Source: Circinella minor
Lineage: Eukaryota > Mucoromycota > Mucoromycetes > Mucorales > Lichtheimiaceae
Length of the DNA stretch: 64,000 nucleotides
Reading direction: 5' to 3'
Assembly (NCBI GenBank): GCA_016758965.1
Contig: JAEPRB010000006.1
Span: forward strand, 62,001 to 126,000
Shown: piece by piece, positions 37,040-48,661 of the stretch
Layout of the letters: each line of letters begins with the position of its first letter
Position numbering within the stretch: the first letter of the stretch is position 1
Translations under genes and position numbers: made by a program
Notes under the pieces: generated by a model
Seen by the model: the letters and a program-made list of their open reading frames with translations, nothing else
The model's database searches: none
Told to the model about the DNA's origin: nothing

Positions 37040-38625
37040 CTAAATATATAACCAAACTTGCGATGCTTTAAAGACGTGATCATTTGTTTTAGAAAAAGTT
37101 TGTCTCCTCGTGCATTATCGGTGAAAAAAATGCGTGGTGGCTGATATCCATATTGTCTATAAGTCTTCATCATTTCTTCAAATGGTGTTTCTAAGTGATG
37201 TAATGATTTTTCTGGAACCAGCAACTGTAATCGTATTTCCTTGTATTAGTTACATACTGTATATAATGCACCAAACGTCGGTTGATTCCCCATTTTAGCG
37301 ATTTTTTTATAAACTTGAAAGTATGGTCACCTTTCAGTACTTCACCACCAACAGCCGTCATTTGTTTGTCCATAAATAGACGAAGTACATCCAAAACAGT
37401 ACGTAGTATATACAATTCGAAAATAAGTTACAGATGGAATATAACCCCCATATCCTTGTGTATCATTAAATGTTGAAAATTCATGATATTTGTTTTTGTT
37501 ATTATTGTTATTCCATGATTCGAAAAGTGTTTGTTGGGTTTCTTTACAATAGGTATAAATGTGCTAATGTGTACTTCATATGCAATATAGTATGTCGTTT
37601 TGTATAAAGCTCTTGTAGTATTTCATGAAAATTGGACATCCCCATTCCATGTTGAATACATGGACGCAATATATTGATGAGGTTGTTGGAAATTGCATGA
37701 CGGTGTGTCAAAATTGCAGGAAATTCGATGGAAAGCTGATCAGGTAACTGCTTTTATATTTTTTCGTCACTCGAACCAATTGTTGTTTAACATTTTGGAC
37801 ATATGTACCGATATGAAATGATGTAGAAGCATCTAGTTATCAGATTTTGATTTAATAAGGTATTGTTTTATGGAAGTGAATTTTATCAATATATAATCTA
37901 TACAGTATATAATACCTGTCTGTATCAACAACGCGACGCGCACATGGATCACTGAAAAGCTTTTTGTAATCGAGCTTAATCTTTTTACAGCCTGGTTCGG
38001 AGCAACTGAGTGGTTTATCAATAAGTAAATGTGGCAACCATAAAAATACTCTTGGATAATAAAGTGGGGTAGGATTTAATAGATTCTGTTCTCGAAGCGC
38101 AAAAAATGGTGCTTTTGGTTCTACCCAAAAAGTACCTCGACGATACTCGTTAGGATAACCATTATCCATTATTTCGTTCGTTGTATGACTTTAATTCGTT
38201 TTCAATACTCTTCATGGTATTGGGAATGGCTTCGTCCTCTTCCACCTCTTTTATCGTCCCGTTGTTGGTTTCATGTCCTTCGTCTTCTTCTATTTCCGCT
38301 ACCAAGTCTTTTAATGAAAAATAACTTTCATTTATGTTATCATGATGCTATACAATAAGAATGTCATTAGGGAACAAATTATCATGGATTTAACATCATA
38401 TGTACTAAAAATATTGCCAACCTCTTCACTTTCGTGGTTTGATCCATTATTTTCTACGTTTTTACTTGCTTTATTGCGTATTTGAGATAATACTGAAGGA
38501 TTTGTCACAATATCCTTTATGGTTATTTGGCCAGCAGGAAGACGTTTACATTTTGGTTTATTTTTACTACCGGACGGTCTACCAGGACCGCGTTTCTCTG
38601 GCGAAGACACATAGTCGTTATCCAT
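37040..38625 (-). pseudogene. DUF6729/DDE element, N-terminal part (copy B, proximal segment)
   Basis: Starts MDNDYVSSPEKRGPGRPSGS (38625); RGPGRPSGSKNK is AT-hook-like. After an acidic stretch (HHDNINESYFSLKDLVAEIE) comes the DUF6729-like domain: RRGTFWVEPKAPFFALREQN, PLYYPRVFLWLPHLLIDKPL, SCSEPGCKKIKL, SDPCARRVVDTDR (38140-37920). Next LPDQLSIEFPAILTHRHAI / NNLINILRPCIQHGMGM (about 37745-37640), DRQMTAVGGEVLKGDHTFKF-like text (first Asp, about 37335), then LVPEKSLHHLETPFEEMM and RIFFTDNARGDKLFLKQ (second Asp, about 37110). Coding similarity ends near 37040, where the Plavaka-like block begins. Frameshifts occur at about 38160, 37730 and 37300, and an in-frame stop at about 37250. The rest of the protein lies at 28.85-31.86 kb. 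Confidence 0.7.
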
Positions 38626-40522
38626 ATTATAACAAGAAGAAAAATCTGTGTTGTATAAAAAAAAATTTCAAATAAAACAAAAAGGAAAACCCCATAAGCT
38701 ATTCCCACGCGCATAAACGATCTTAGTACACATAAGCTTAGGTTGCACATAAGCATTAAGTCAGGATTCCATGGCTGAAGTTTGTTTCTTAACTTGTAAA
38801 ATGATTGGCGCCAGGTACTTTTAACACCCTAGATTTTCAGTCGCCTGGAAAACTGTAGTGCTATGTAAGTATGTAAGTAATACTTATTTGGTTAATGGAA
38901 GTACCATATAAATAGCATGTATACAATCCCAAACATGATTGGGAAATAATTTTTCTTAAAATGCACATTTTGTCTTAATAGTTATTATTCCTGTTCTATG
39001 GTTTTTCACTACTGCTAACATATATATTATTTTTACTTTTCTTTAGTAAAAAGATATATTAGTCTATAATCAACTTTCGCATCACTGTATTTATAATGTT
39101 TATTCCAGCCCTGTTATAATTCGTATCCTTGTAATAAATTGTACAATATTTTTTTTTTAATTTATCCTGTGCTTTAATGAGTTGAATAAGTTAATTCGTT
39201 ATCATTATACTACTGAACCAAAAAGAAAAATTACCCATAACAAAACAAAAGTTGTTTTTTCAACATCATTATATGTGAGAAAATATTACTCATGCAAAGG
39301 TACAGCTTCCAGCTGGGCAGTGTAGTAAGAAAGGATCCTGTATTTGTAGTAATATAAAAAAAAAGAAATAAAATCAAACTATAATAAAGAATATTATCGG
39401 TTGTTTTCATAGCAGACATAAGATCACATATTCTAGTACTGTACTCTTTATATATAATGAAATATTATGATTAAAATATTACCAATTTTTATGGTGACTT
39501 TGTCCTTATTATAGATATATTGATTATTGCGTACAAAAGCTCTCATGATTACTATACTAATCTTTATGATTACTTTTTGATTCAAAATTTCGATATATTA
39601 TGAGGTCATTCACTTACATCCTTTTGTTTTTAAACATTTGGTGCCTTGTTTATTATATTACAGTTATATCTATTTTATATGATTTTATAAACTGCTATGA
39701 CACTTGTACCAACTATAGCTCAAAAATTGAATATCTTTTAGAATAAGACGCTATTATGAAGACATCTTCATGATGAGCTTTTACGATTGACACCAAGGCC
39801 AAAAAATTTTATTCATGCCATGAATCTGTTTGTCATATCGCCATTTCAAAAAGCAACACCTTGTGGCACCCAACGCCCAATAAAAAGTGGCTCTGTTTGT
39901 CATGTCGCTCTTTTACAAAATACACCGCTTTGGATCCCAATATGTTTTGTATCTTTAAATCCTTGTATGATTTACGTTTTTTTTTAAACTATGATACTAA
40001 AATAATAATCTGATCAAATGTGTCGTTGCATCGGCATTTGAATGTAAAAATAGCTTATCATATATTGTCCTGGACAGCTATTTTTACATTACCATCAACA
40101 TAAAAAACGAAGTTCAAGCAGGTATTTATACTAATATATAATGTGATGCGTTTTAGTACAAAAGGTTTAACTTTTTGATTTAATAGCTGTTGAAGAATTT
40201 GTAAAAAAAGACTAAATGACCAAATTTTACAAGCTTTGTAAACCCAAACAAGTATTTCATCGTTCAAAATTCTCTTTGTGGTGTACCATTATACCAATTT
40301 TGAAAAACAGTTTCAAAATTACTCTCAATGATCTTGGCATTCCAAGCAAGGTAAATAAATGTTTATGAGTATATTTAAATATATAAGAAAATACCTGATA
40401 GTGTCCGTAAACCTTATGTTTATTAAGAAACTATGAAACTAAATACAGGCAAGTTTTCAGTTCTTTCATAACTAATCTGTTTGTTTATTTATTCTTTTTC
40501 TTTTTTCTTTGTTATAATACAG
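38626..40522. other. non-coding, no supported gene
   Basis: AT-rich. A repeated phrase CTGTTTGTCAT(A/G)TCGC occurs at 39827 and 39892. Frames on both strands are short and without motifs. The last 300 bases may contain an upstream exon of the decayed gene that follows. Confidence 0.4.
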
Positions 40523-42285
40523 AAGTGATTGATTCAGAATTTTCCATTGTCAGTATATTCCCTAGTATTCCTAAAGATACCAAGAGAGGATTAAAAACAG
40601 GTTAATGTTCTTTAACAACTGCGAAAAAAGAAAAACTTATCGCCTTTGTCGAAAAAGTGAGCCCCAGTGATAAGTGGTTATTTACTCGTTACGGCGGATT
40701 TGTTTTTCTCAAACATTCGTTGAAGACCAGATTATTAAGTACACAGAAAATGGTGATTATGAATAGTGGGTATGTCTTTCTTGATTCCGAATCTACATAG
40801 ACTCTGACGTATATTAATTAATGAGCTCTCTAAAAGAAACAGCTGTAGTCACTCACTGATCCTAAATGTCGACGACCCTGTGTGGGAGTCTTTTTTTTCT
40901 GAACGTGAAATGCGGCCACCTCTTTGCCTTCTTTACCTTCTAGCATCGATGAGATTTTGAGCTCATGTACGGCTATTGTTGAAGAAATCACTAGTAAGGA
41001 CCAGTAAAAGGATCAAGATAAAGAAATTGTTGATACCCTCACCAGTTATTTTTAAAAACTAGCACCATTTAATCCTTACGATCAATTTGATGAGTATTGG
41101 CTTATATCGGCACTGAAAGAAATTTGTTCGTTATATCGGTGGAATATCCCCAGTCGTATAGCTAATGGATCATCAGAGCTTGATTTTGTTGTTCGCATAT
41201 GGAGCCAATTGGATAAGTGCTTTGACAACCTCTTAGATATAAAAAAAGGTAGTGTTTTTTTCATATCGTACAAATGTATGTACCTTTTTTAGGAGGGGAT
41301 CGGTAGGGTTTTTTTTACTCGTCACTCATTTCTTCATCTTGATCCATAGATTCTTTAACTACATGATCACTTTTGACTTTCATGATTGCGGATAATATCT
41401 GAAAAGTCTTTGCTGGTAAAATTCCCTTTAGCTGTTGTACCAGGTCGAATATCATTATCAAGAATAAGTCTTTGATATAAAAATATACATGTATTATCAT
41501 CCTTGTATATAGACATATTCTACTTAATTTACATATATTTCAATCACATGATGAATTTACATTGTCATTTATTATTTTGAAGTAAATTTTTACCTTTCTC
41601 TTCCGCACAAATTTTTGTAAATAATAAACACTCATCTTTTCATTCTACCCTGTGATGTACTTGGTCACCTGTTTTCTTATTTAACTTTACGCGAATGTTT
41701 ACAATGTTCTCGAGTTTGTAAAACTTAATAATCTTTTTTAAAGTTTCAAGTAGTTCGGTTAGCCATACCTGTAAGTAAAAAACAAATAAACAAGATTAGC
41801 TTATGTTATTAACGGTGATGAACTGATGATACATATGTCGATAGGCTTTAGAATGATCCTCAGTATGGAGTGGTATATAGATTACGAGAATCTGAAGAAT
41901 ATGAAATTCCATAGCATACATCTTTGGTTTGTGCTGGAATTATTCCTATTATTGAACTAACGTTGATGGCAAAGGTAAATAATAATGATTCGATTTATTG
42001 GCTAAACCTATTTTTATAAAGGGATAAACTAACAGAGTGGTATAGATGGCTATAGTAAATTCTGTATCACTTATGGAGGAGTATGGTAGAAAGAGAGCAT
42101 CTTCAAAACCTGTCTTTAAGTATCAAGCTTCATCAAAAAGAAAAACAATTAAAATTCCAGTTTCTTTCACATTTACTCCAAGCAAAAAAGTCAAATCATG
42201 TCCATCATCATCTAAATCATTATCTTCACAAGTAGTATCTTCTAAATTATTAACGCCGAACACATCACCAAATGATACTGGATAA
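40523..42285 (+). pseudogene. decayed multi-exon gene of unrecognised family
   Basis: Protein-like blocks on the plus strand: VIDSEFSIVSIFPSIPKDTK (40525), AKKEKLIAFVEKVSPSDKWL (about 40622), NVDDPVWESFFSEREMRP (40867), then SSIDEILSSCTAIVEEITSK, KEIVDTLTSYF, KLAPFNPYDQFDEYWLISAL and GSSELDFVVRIWSQLDKCFD (40940-41245). After a gap come NDPQYGVVYRLRESEEYEIP (about 41853-41910) and a basic Ser-rich tail, MAIVNSVSLMEEYGRKRASS ... PNTSPNDTG, to the stop at 42285. Two in-frame stops fall at about 41007 and 41053, plus a frame change at about 40920. The wording (E.D.V...W..LD.CFD; YGVV..R.SE.YEIP) resembles multi-copy uncharacterised proteins I associate with Mucorales, but I cannot name a domain. 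A minus-strand frame lies in the middle (41315-41780). Confidence 0.4.
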
Positions 42286-42384
42286 GGATCATTTACACAC
42301 ACACACACACATTCTCTCTCTCTCTCTTTTTCTACCAAAACTATTTGTCTGTACTGTATTCTTTCAACTGGCTGTCATTTATTA

Positions 42385-42516
42385 AATGCCCTTATTTACC
42401 CTACACGTAATTTCACTACGCGTCAAATATCTTTCATTCACATAACTGAATATGAAAAGTTTTAAAAAAAATGTGGGGGGGGGAGAGAAAGCTAAGTGTA
42501 GGGTAGATAAGGGCAT
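42385..42516. repeat. 132-bp MITE-like inverted repeat
   Basis: The left arm AATGCCCTTATTTACCCTAC and the reverse complement of the right arm AATGCCCTTATCTACCCTAC match over about 22 bp with one difference. The loop is non-coding and includes a poly(G) run. No target duplication is obvious. It lies just after the decayed gene, so it could also be a hairpin in that transcript's 3' region. Confidence 0.6.
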
Positions 42517-43852
42517 TCGCATTTATATACCTTATTATAGGCTGTCAGCCATATTAATCTTTCACTTTAGTGAACATAAATTTTAAACCGTATACTTCCT
42601 TCACTTTCGTTTCTGTCAAAACTCTCCATATATAGTTTTAACTTGTTATTAGTAACAAGTAGTTCATAACTATGCATTTATACATTTTCCCTCTTTTGCG
42701 GTATCAAACTCGCCTTTGCCTATATGATATTAACTTGTGGTAGCAAGTATCTATTATACACCGCTTTTGTTTTTCCTATAAAAACTCTTTGTCGATATGT
42801 TTTTTGTTTTACACTTCAAATTTACTCTTCTGTCGTCTAGATGTGATATAAACTAAGTATTTTCAAAATGTATTATTTAGCTGTAATAGTAGGATCATGA
42901 TTATCTGCGTAAATTGACTGAGTAATGTTGCACCCCATTTTTATTTTTATATACAAGTTTATTGGTAAGGGTAAATAAAAGTATGATACGTAATAAGATC
43001 ATAAAGAAGAGAAACCAACGGATAGAAGTTTTGTAAGTCGTTATTGCATCCATGCCAATTTCAAGAAAGTTACATTTTCGATTTTTTTTAATGGAAATAA
43101 AAATTATGGGAACTAGGATAGGTGCATTTAATGACTTTTTTAAAAACAGATTGGTACGAAAGAGATACTGGATATGTACACACCACCTATAATACTATTT
43201 ATTCTTTTATAGTGCTAAATAAAATACATTTTATGGTTTGCAAAGGAGTATAAACTACTCCATTTGTGTTTTGCTGGTAGTACAATTAAAAACGTTTGTT
43301 TTTGTCGAATATTAAAGGTTCTGATAGATTTTAACGCCTATTTAATGTCGTCATGTTATTGATCCGTTGCATCATATTTTGTGTTTACGAAAAGAAAAAA
43401 AAAATATGCTTTCTCGGTGGCAAGAGACCTAATTTCACAATATGCTGGGGTTTTCAAGATGTTAGAGACCCATGTTTTACACATTCCACGACACGTCCAA
43501 GAATAGCATAACACTTAAATATGTAGGGAAAAAACAAATAATGAATGTATAACATAACATGGTTTGAGTCAAGACGTGTAATAATGTCAATGATAAACCC
43601 AGTTAACTCTTATGAGTGGTCTCTATGCTACTCTAACAGGTAATATAGTGATTGTGTTGAGATAGATTATTAATATCAAATAAAACGATATCCAATAATT
43701 GTATTCCTAAACCTTTTTTTAAAATGTACATGTAAGCAGATGTTAAAGGCAAGCAACCATATTTATAATTTGTATCAGTAAATTTAATCAATTATTATTA
43801 ACATTATTTCTTATTCTCATGGTTAAAAATATCACTACTGTTATCACGGAAT
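42517..43852. other. non-coding, end of the transposon island
   Basis: No gene supported on either strand. A small palindrome CTTGTTATTAGTAACAAG lies at about 42642-42659. The right part is presumably the 3' region of the transporter gene. Confidence 0.45.
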
Positions 43853-46522
43853 CTATAAGCGATATCTAAAATCATACGATTCATCACCAATCCTTGTTTC
43901 TGCTGCCAGTGGTCCTCCTTGTTGTGCTTCATTTTCTTCTCGTATTCCATCTTCTTGTAATTCTTTATATATAGTGTCACGTAGACGATTCTCCCGTTGT
44001 AAAAGAAAACGTTGAATTAAAGCCAAAATAATAAACAAGCATAAAAATCCCAAACTAATAGAATGACCACGTACTATTATATTCAATATACGTTTGTTAA
44101 TTAATAATCAAAATTATTTTTTGTTTCTACTAAACAAAAAAAAAATGCTACATTTAACTTACTATAACGGGGTGCATCCGATCTTCGATAAATATTAGCG
44201 CCCAATAGTCCTGTACATATACGTAATGAGAAAATAAAATAAAATAAAATAAAAGTTGATTAATTAAGTTTATATACATTATATCAAAAACTAATAGTGT
44301 GTTATACTGACCTGCAGAATTGTTGGCTGATACAGCCATTGCTGCTGCAACACTTCGTTTCATTTCTGGTGCAATATTACTAGTCAACCATGCATTAACG
44401 ATTGGATTGATAACAAATATTCCTGTCACTGCAATAAATACAGCACCATAAAGTCCCTTTTTATCTGTCAAAATGATTGGTAAGGTATATCCTATAATAC
44501 AGATAGATGCACCCAGAATGGCGTGAAAGGTGCGTTCTTGGAATCGATCTGACGAATGTGCAACAACTATCATCTATTCACCATTGATATAAAATATTTT
44601 AAGAAAATAGTACTGTACGTAGCTAATTTTTTACGCAATAAAAAGTGGATCGATCAATTTACTTACCACTACAACTGCGCTTAGGTATGGAGGAGCTGTG
44701 TATTCAATTATTATGATTTGATTAGTAAATAAATTATTATTCTGTTGTATAAATTATTCTACTTTATAATGCTATCATTCTCTCTTACCAGACATTAAGT
44801 TTGCTGATAGTTTGTCTTCATATCCCAGGCCTTTAATAATAAGAGGCAGGAAACTATTATATATTGTAATTTATACAGGTCACTATTAATTATGGCTACT
44901 TAATCAATAATAAAACTCAATATACACTTACTTTGATATGCTCGTATTAGCAACACTTCCACTAAAAAACATAATCATCCATACCCAAACCTTCCAGTCG
45001 GTAAATGCTTTGAACGCTTGTTTACGATTTGAAGCATCCAGATCACCCAATGTCACGTGTTGCTTTTTATCTTCCAATCGTGCTACAGCTAATTCACGCT
45101 CTTCAGAAGATAAACGGTTCCAAGTTTCAGGAGAAGCAGGTAAATAAAACCTATAATACAATGATAAAATATATCATTTTCTAGTAGTAATTCATTTTAA
45201 TGCTATTACTTTTTTATAAATTAGTATTTACCATGCAATAATTGCTACTACAACTGTTGGAACGCCTTCGACTATAAACAACCACTAAAATGCAAAGTAT
45301 TATGCACGTGTACAAAGTGTATCTTTCCTGACGTACACACCTTTTATTTATTTATTTAATTACCTGCCAGCCAGTCATGCCATGTGCACCCCGTAGCCGT
45401 AAAATTGCATATGCCAACACACCCGCTGATAAGAGTTTTAATAGGTTATATTATGTTTGAATTAATAGTAATAATAAATCATGAACAGTAATAACTATTT
45501 ACCAAAGGAATGAGCTATTACGCTTGAGCCCCAAAATAATGCAATTCGTGTAGCCATTTCATTTTTCTTGTAAAATAATGTAAGAAAGAAAAGAACACCC
45601 TGTATAATTGCAAACAATCAAAAAACAATAGTAAATTCAGCATTATTCACATTGAATACTAATAACACATGATATCTTTCCAATCTTATCTTAATAGTCT
45701 TACAGGGAAGAATCCGGATTCAAAAACACCGAGTAGGAAACGTAATATCATTAATTCAGTATAACCACTTACTGTAGCATGTAGACATGCTATTATTCCC
45801 CAGCAGAACATTAATAACGGAAGCCTATATGCATATTCCGTTGTACCACATTGTTTTTGCTTATTTATTTATTTATCATTATATTTCATCTGGGGATTAA
45901 TTGAATGTACACATACCATCGTCGTGCAGTAAATCGTTTCAAAAATATATTGCTTGGAACTTGAAAAAGAAGAAATCCAGCCTATTTATTACAAAATTAT
46001 AGTATTATCATAACTGCAGGCTTTGTGTAATATGCCATTACATCTTTTTTATTTTTATTTTTGTTTATTACATAAAATATTGTAATACAAGTGTTAAACT
46101 CATCTGGTGTGATACCAACGTCTTCTTCAAAGTTATCTAGTACAGCATTTCCTTTTTATATATTTATGTTAGCTTCGATTATTGGTTTTAGTAAAGTAAT
46201 CAAAGATAAGAATACTAATAGTACCCAAAGTGGATCGATCCAGCGACGAGAATAAATACATAAAACTCAGAAACGGTAATAGTAATAAGTCATATTTTAA
46301 TACAAGTTTCTGTTCAAGTACTTTCTTTTGTGAATCGTCATTATCAACAATGTCATTGTCAGGTAATTCATAATTGTTATTACCCATTCCGGATCCTAAA
46401 AATCAACTGAATGTTCAATATAACAAGAAAAAAAAAGTGTTCTTTTTATGTAGACAAGAATATAATCACTCACCAATAAGGGGTTGGTAAGCAGCTCGGC
46501 TATTAGAGGAAGGGTTAACCAT
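43853..46522 (-). CDS. MFS transporter, anion:cation symporter (Dal5/Tna1-like)
   Basis: Twelve-helix major facilitator; this branch imports organic anions such as allantoate, nicotinate or related vitamins. Start MVNPSSNSRAAYQPLIG at 46522, then an acidic cytosolic stretch and the first helix KYDLLLLPFLSFMYLFSSLD (about 46270). About eleven short exons follow: AGFLLFQVPSNIFLKRFTAR, PLLMFCWGIIACLHATVSG, LRFLLGVFESGFFPG (MFS motif), WLFIVEGVPTVVVAIIAWF, the cytosolic loop with SPETWNRLSSEERE, ISKFLPLIIKGLGY and PIVNAWLTSNIAPEMKRSVA. RRSDAPRYSK and the last helix SLGFLCLFIILALIQRFLL close it. The paired 'SKFLP.IIKGLGY' and 'YR.SDAPRY' phrases are diagnostic for the ACS family; the substrate cannot be read. 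The end EESYDFRYRL-like tail (GDESYDFRYRL) lies at 43853. I see no break. Confidence 0.88.
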
Positions 46523-46793
46523 TATGCACCTTTATGTCGTGTGGGTATAAAAGGAGACAGAGTCAGAAAGAGAGAGAGTCAGAGAGAAATAAGAATCTAC
46601 TACTGATGCTTTTTCAATTATGCACTTTGCAGGTTCTAAAATAGGAACTAATGAGACAACTTTTCAATTCATGCTTTTTTTTTTCCTCAATGTCTGTGAA
46701 ACATTGACTTTTGTCATGTTGGCGGAGGATCTTTTTGGCTGCGCGTTTTTTTTTTTCCCTTTTTTTTTTTTTCTTGACAACAAACTTAAAATA

Positions 46794-48114
46794 ATGGAGC
46801 AAGTGGCAAAACGATTAGGTCTAAGTTCCAAATTGGAACAAGGTAATTCCAAATTACGCATTTATAATATGAAACTATTGAGAATCAACAATATCATATA
46901 CTAATGTATACACAATTTGTACAGTAGGACTGGATTCGCCAAACGATGTATTAATCAAGACTGTTGGGGAACTACAAAAGCTTTTAAATACGAATGAAGC
47001 AGCGATTCTCGAACTTTTTCAAGCTGCAGCAATGGAACTTTATCCTTGGAAAACAAAGAGACAATCGATTAACAATACTAATTCAGCTGAAACTGTTCCT
47101 GTTGACAATGAGGTTATCGATCGTATATTGGGGGGTGGGTTTCCACTGGGTTCAGTTACTGAAGTGGTGGGTGAAAGGTTTGTATTATCATCATGATACA
47201 TGAGAAAACACAGAAACGGAAACGGTATTAAACAAGAAGCAAATATACATTAAATATAGCTCTTCAGGGAAAACACAATTATGTCTTCAACTTTGTTTGT
47301 CTGTACAAAAACCAGATATACCTTGTAGTGGCGGTAAATAATTTATTATTATTATTGGAGGATCAGCGATAATTAAATGCTAAAGATAAGGTGTTTTATA
47401 GGTGCAGTTTATATTCACAGTGAAGGCCAATTACCGACTGTTAGACTTGATCAACTCGCTCATGCTTATGGACAAAAGTATAATATGGATCCCAATACTC
47501 TAAAACGCACCATTCACACAATGCATATTAAAGATCGTGAAATGCAATACCGTGTATTATGTTATCAACTTCCCGTTCTTTTGGCACGGCGTAAAAATAT
47601 TCGGGTGGTTGTCATTGATTCCATCAGTGCACCCTATCGAGGTGATAATACCGTGAATAATAATGATAGGTTTGAACGAATTAATGAAATATGTGATATA
47701 GGTTCACGTTTAAAACGGATAGCCTATGAGCACAATGTTGCTGTCGTTGTTATTAATCAGGTTTCTGATACTGTTGTTACTTCAACTACATCCTCAGATA
47801 TAATCAAAAATATAAGTAACAACAGAAATGGCCATGGTCCACCGGATGAATTATTAGCAAGTTGGATGGATTTTAATTTGGAAGGATTTGATAAATCACC
47901 TCTCAGCGTGTTTTGGACGTCATTAACAAAAAAACCTGTACTTGGTAAATCATGGGCGACATCAGTAACAACAAGGATTCGACTGGCGCGTTCAATTATG
48001 ACGGATATGGCACGAACACGTAGAGCATTATTTGTTGAATTTTCCCCATTGGTACCTCGACATGGATGTGAAATTGTAATCGATGATGTTGGAGTACGAG
48101 GAAGGGTTCCATGA
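46794..48114 (+). CDS. XRCC3: RecA/Rad51 paralogue XRCC3 (Rad57-like)
   Basis: Rad51 paralogue that supports homologous recombination and crossover resolution. Four exons (46794-46842, 46925-47177, 47260-47333, 47402-48114) join in frame to 362 aa. GGGFPLGSVTEVVGESSSGK, spanning exons 2 and 3, contains the Walker A motif (GESSSGKT). AVYIHSEGQLPTVRLDQLA is the XRCC3-type segment after it. NIRVVVIDSISAPYRGD is Walker B, followed by RLKRIAYEHNVAVVVINQVS, the RecA L2-adjacent strand. The C-terminus (GKSWATSVTTRIRLAR ... ALFVEFSPLVP) fits XRCC3/Rad57 rather than Rad51 or Dmc1. The start at 46794 gives the short N-terminus; upstream is poly(T). Transcribed away from the MFS gene, with 271 bp between starts. 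Confidence 0.9.
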
Positions 48115-48311
48115 ATTGCTTCATTATCTTTAATTGGTTTATTATGTTTGTCAATCCAAAGGCGAGATTGATATAGATACATTATAATAAATGTGTTCTA
48201 AATATATCCTCCACTACATATGAGCCTATAAAATATTGCTTCCCATATCAAATTACTACGCAGCATAATAGCAATGATATATTTATTTTTATGCAATATC
48301 ATACTTAGTTA

Positions 48312-48659
48312 CAGTCAACCCCCCCAGGGATTCACACACCTGAGTTTTCCGGATTTTTTGTTGCAGAACTGGAGACTCGCAACAAGCGAGAGTTAATATA
48401 AATATTTATATACACCAGCTCATCAATCATACTTTGCTGACATTTTGGTATTCCCCTATTTGCATAATGAATCATAAGAATGCTGTACAGAATTATTAAA
48501 TTATAGTATAGTTTACTCTCGATAAGTGCAACTCCTCAAAAAACCTCGATGCAAGTTGCAAGTTGCGATTCCATTAAGTATTTTTAACATTTCCAAAAAC
48601 AAACAGTGCATAACTGAGAGATTTGCAAAAGTGGGAGGTGCAAAAACGGGGGTTGACTA
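48312..48659. mobile_element. MITE with CAGTCAACCCCC-type inverted ends, TA-flanked
   Basis: The left end at 48312 reads CAGTCAACCCCCCCAGGG. The right end, reverse-complemented, reads TAGTCAACCCCCGTTTTTGC. Both sit next to TA (48310-48311 and 48660-48661). Inside are gcaaaagt / gtgcaaaaac phrases like those of the 15.45-kb MITE, so the two are probably related non-autonomous pogo-like elements. An inner segment (about 48505-48570) with tactctcgataagtgcaactcc may be a nested piece. Non-coding. Confidence 0.6.
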
Positions 48660-48661
48660 TA

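Noticed and set aside
42640..42740. Short palindromes around CTTGTTATTAGTAACAAG as a regulatory array
   Set aside because: Only one clear palindrome and no gene start nearby; expected by chance in AT-rich DNA.
47757..48182. 141-aa minus-strand frame
   Set aside because: Antisense to the last exon of XRCC3, whose RecA motifs and splicing are clear.
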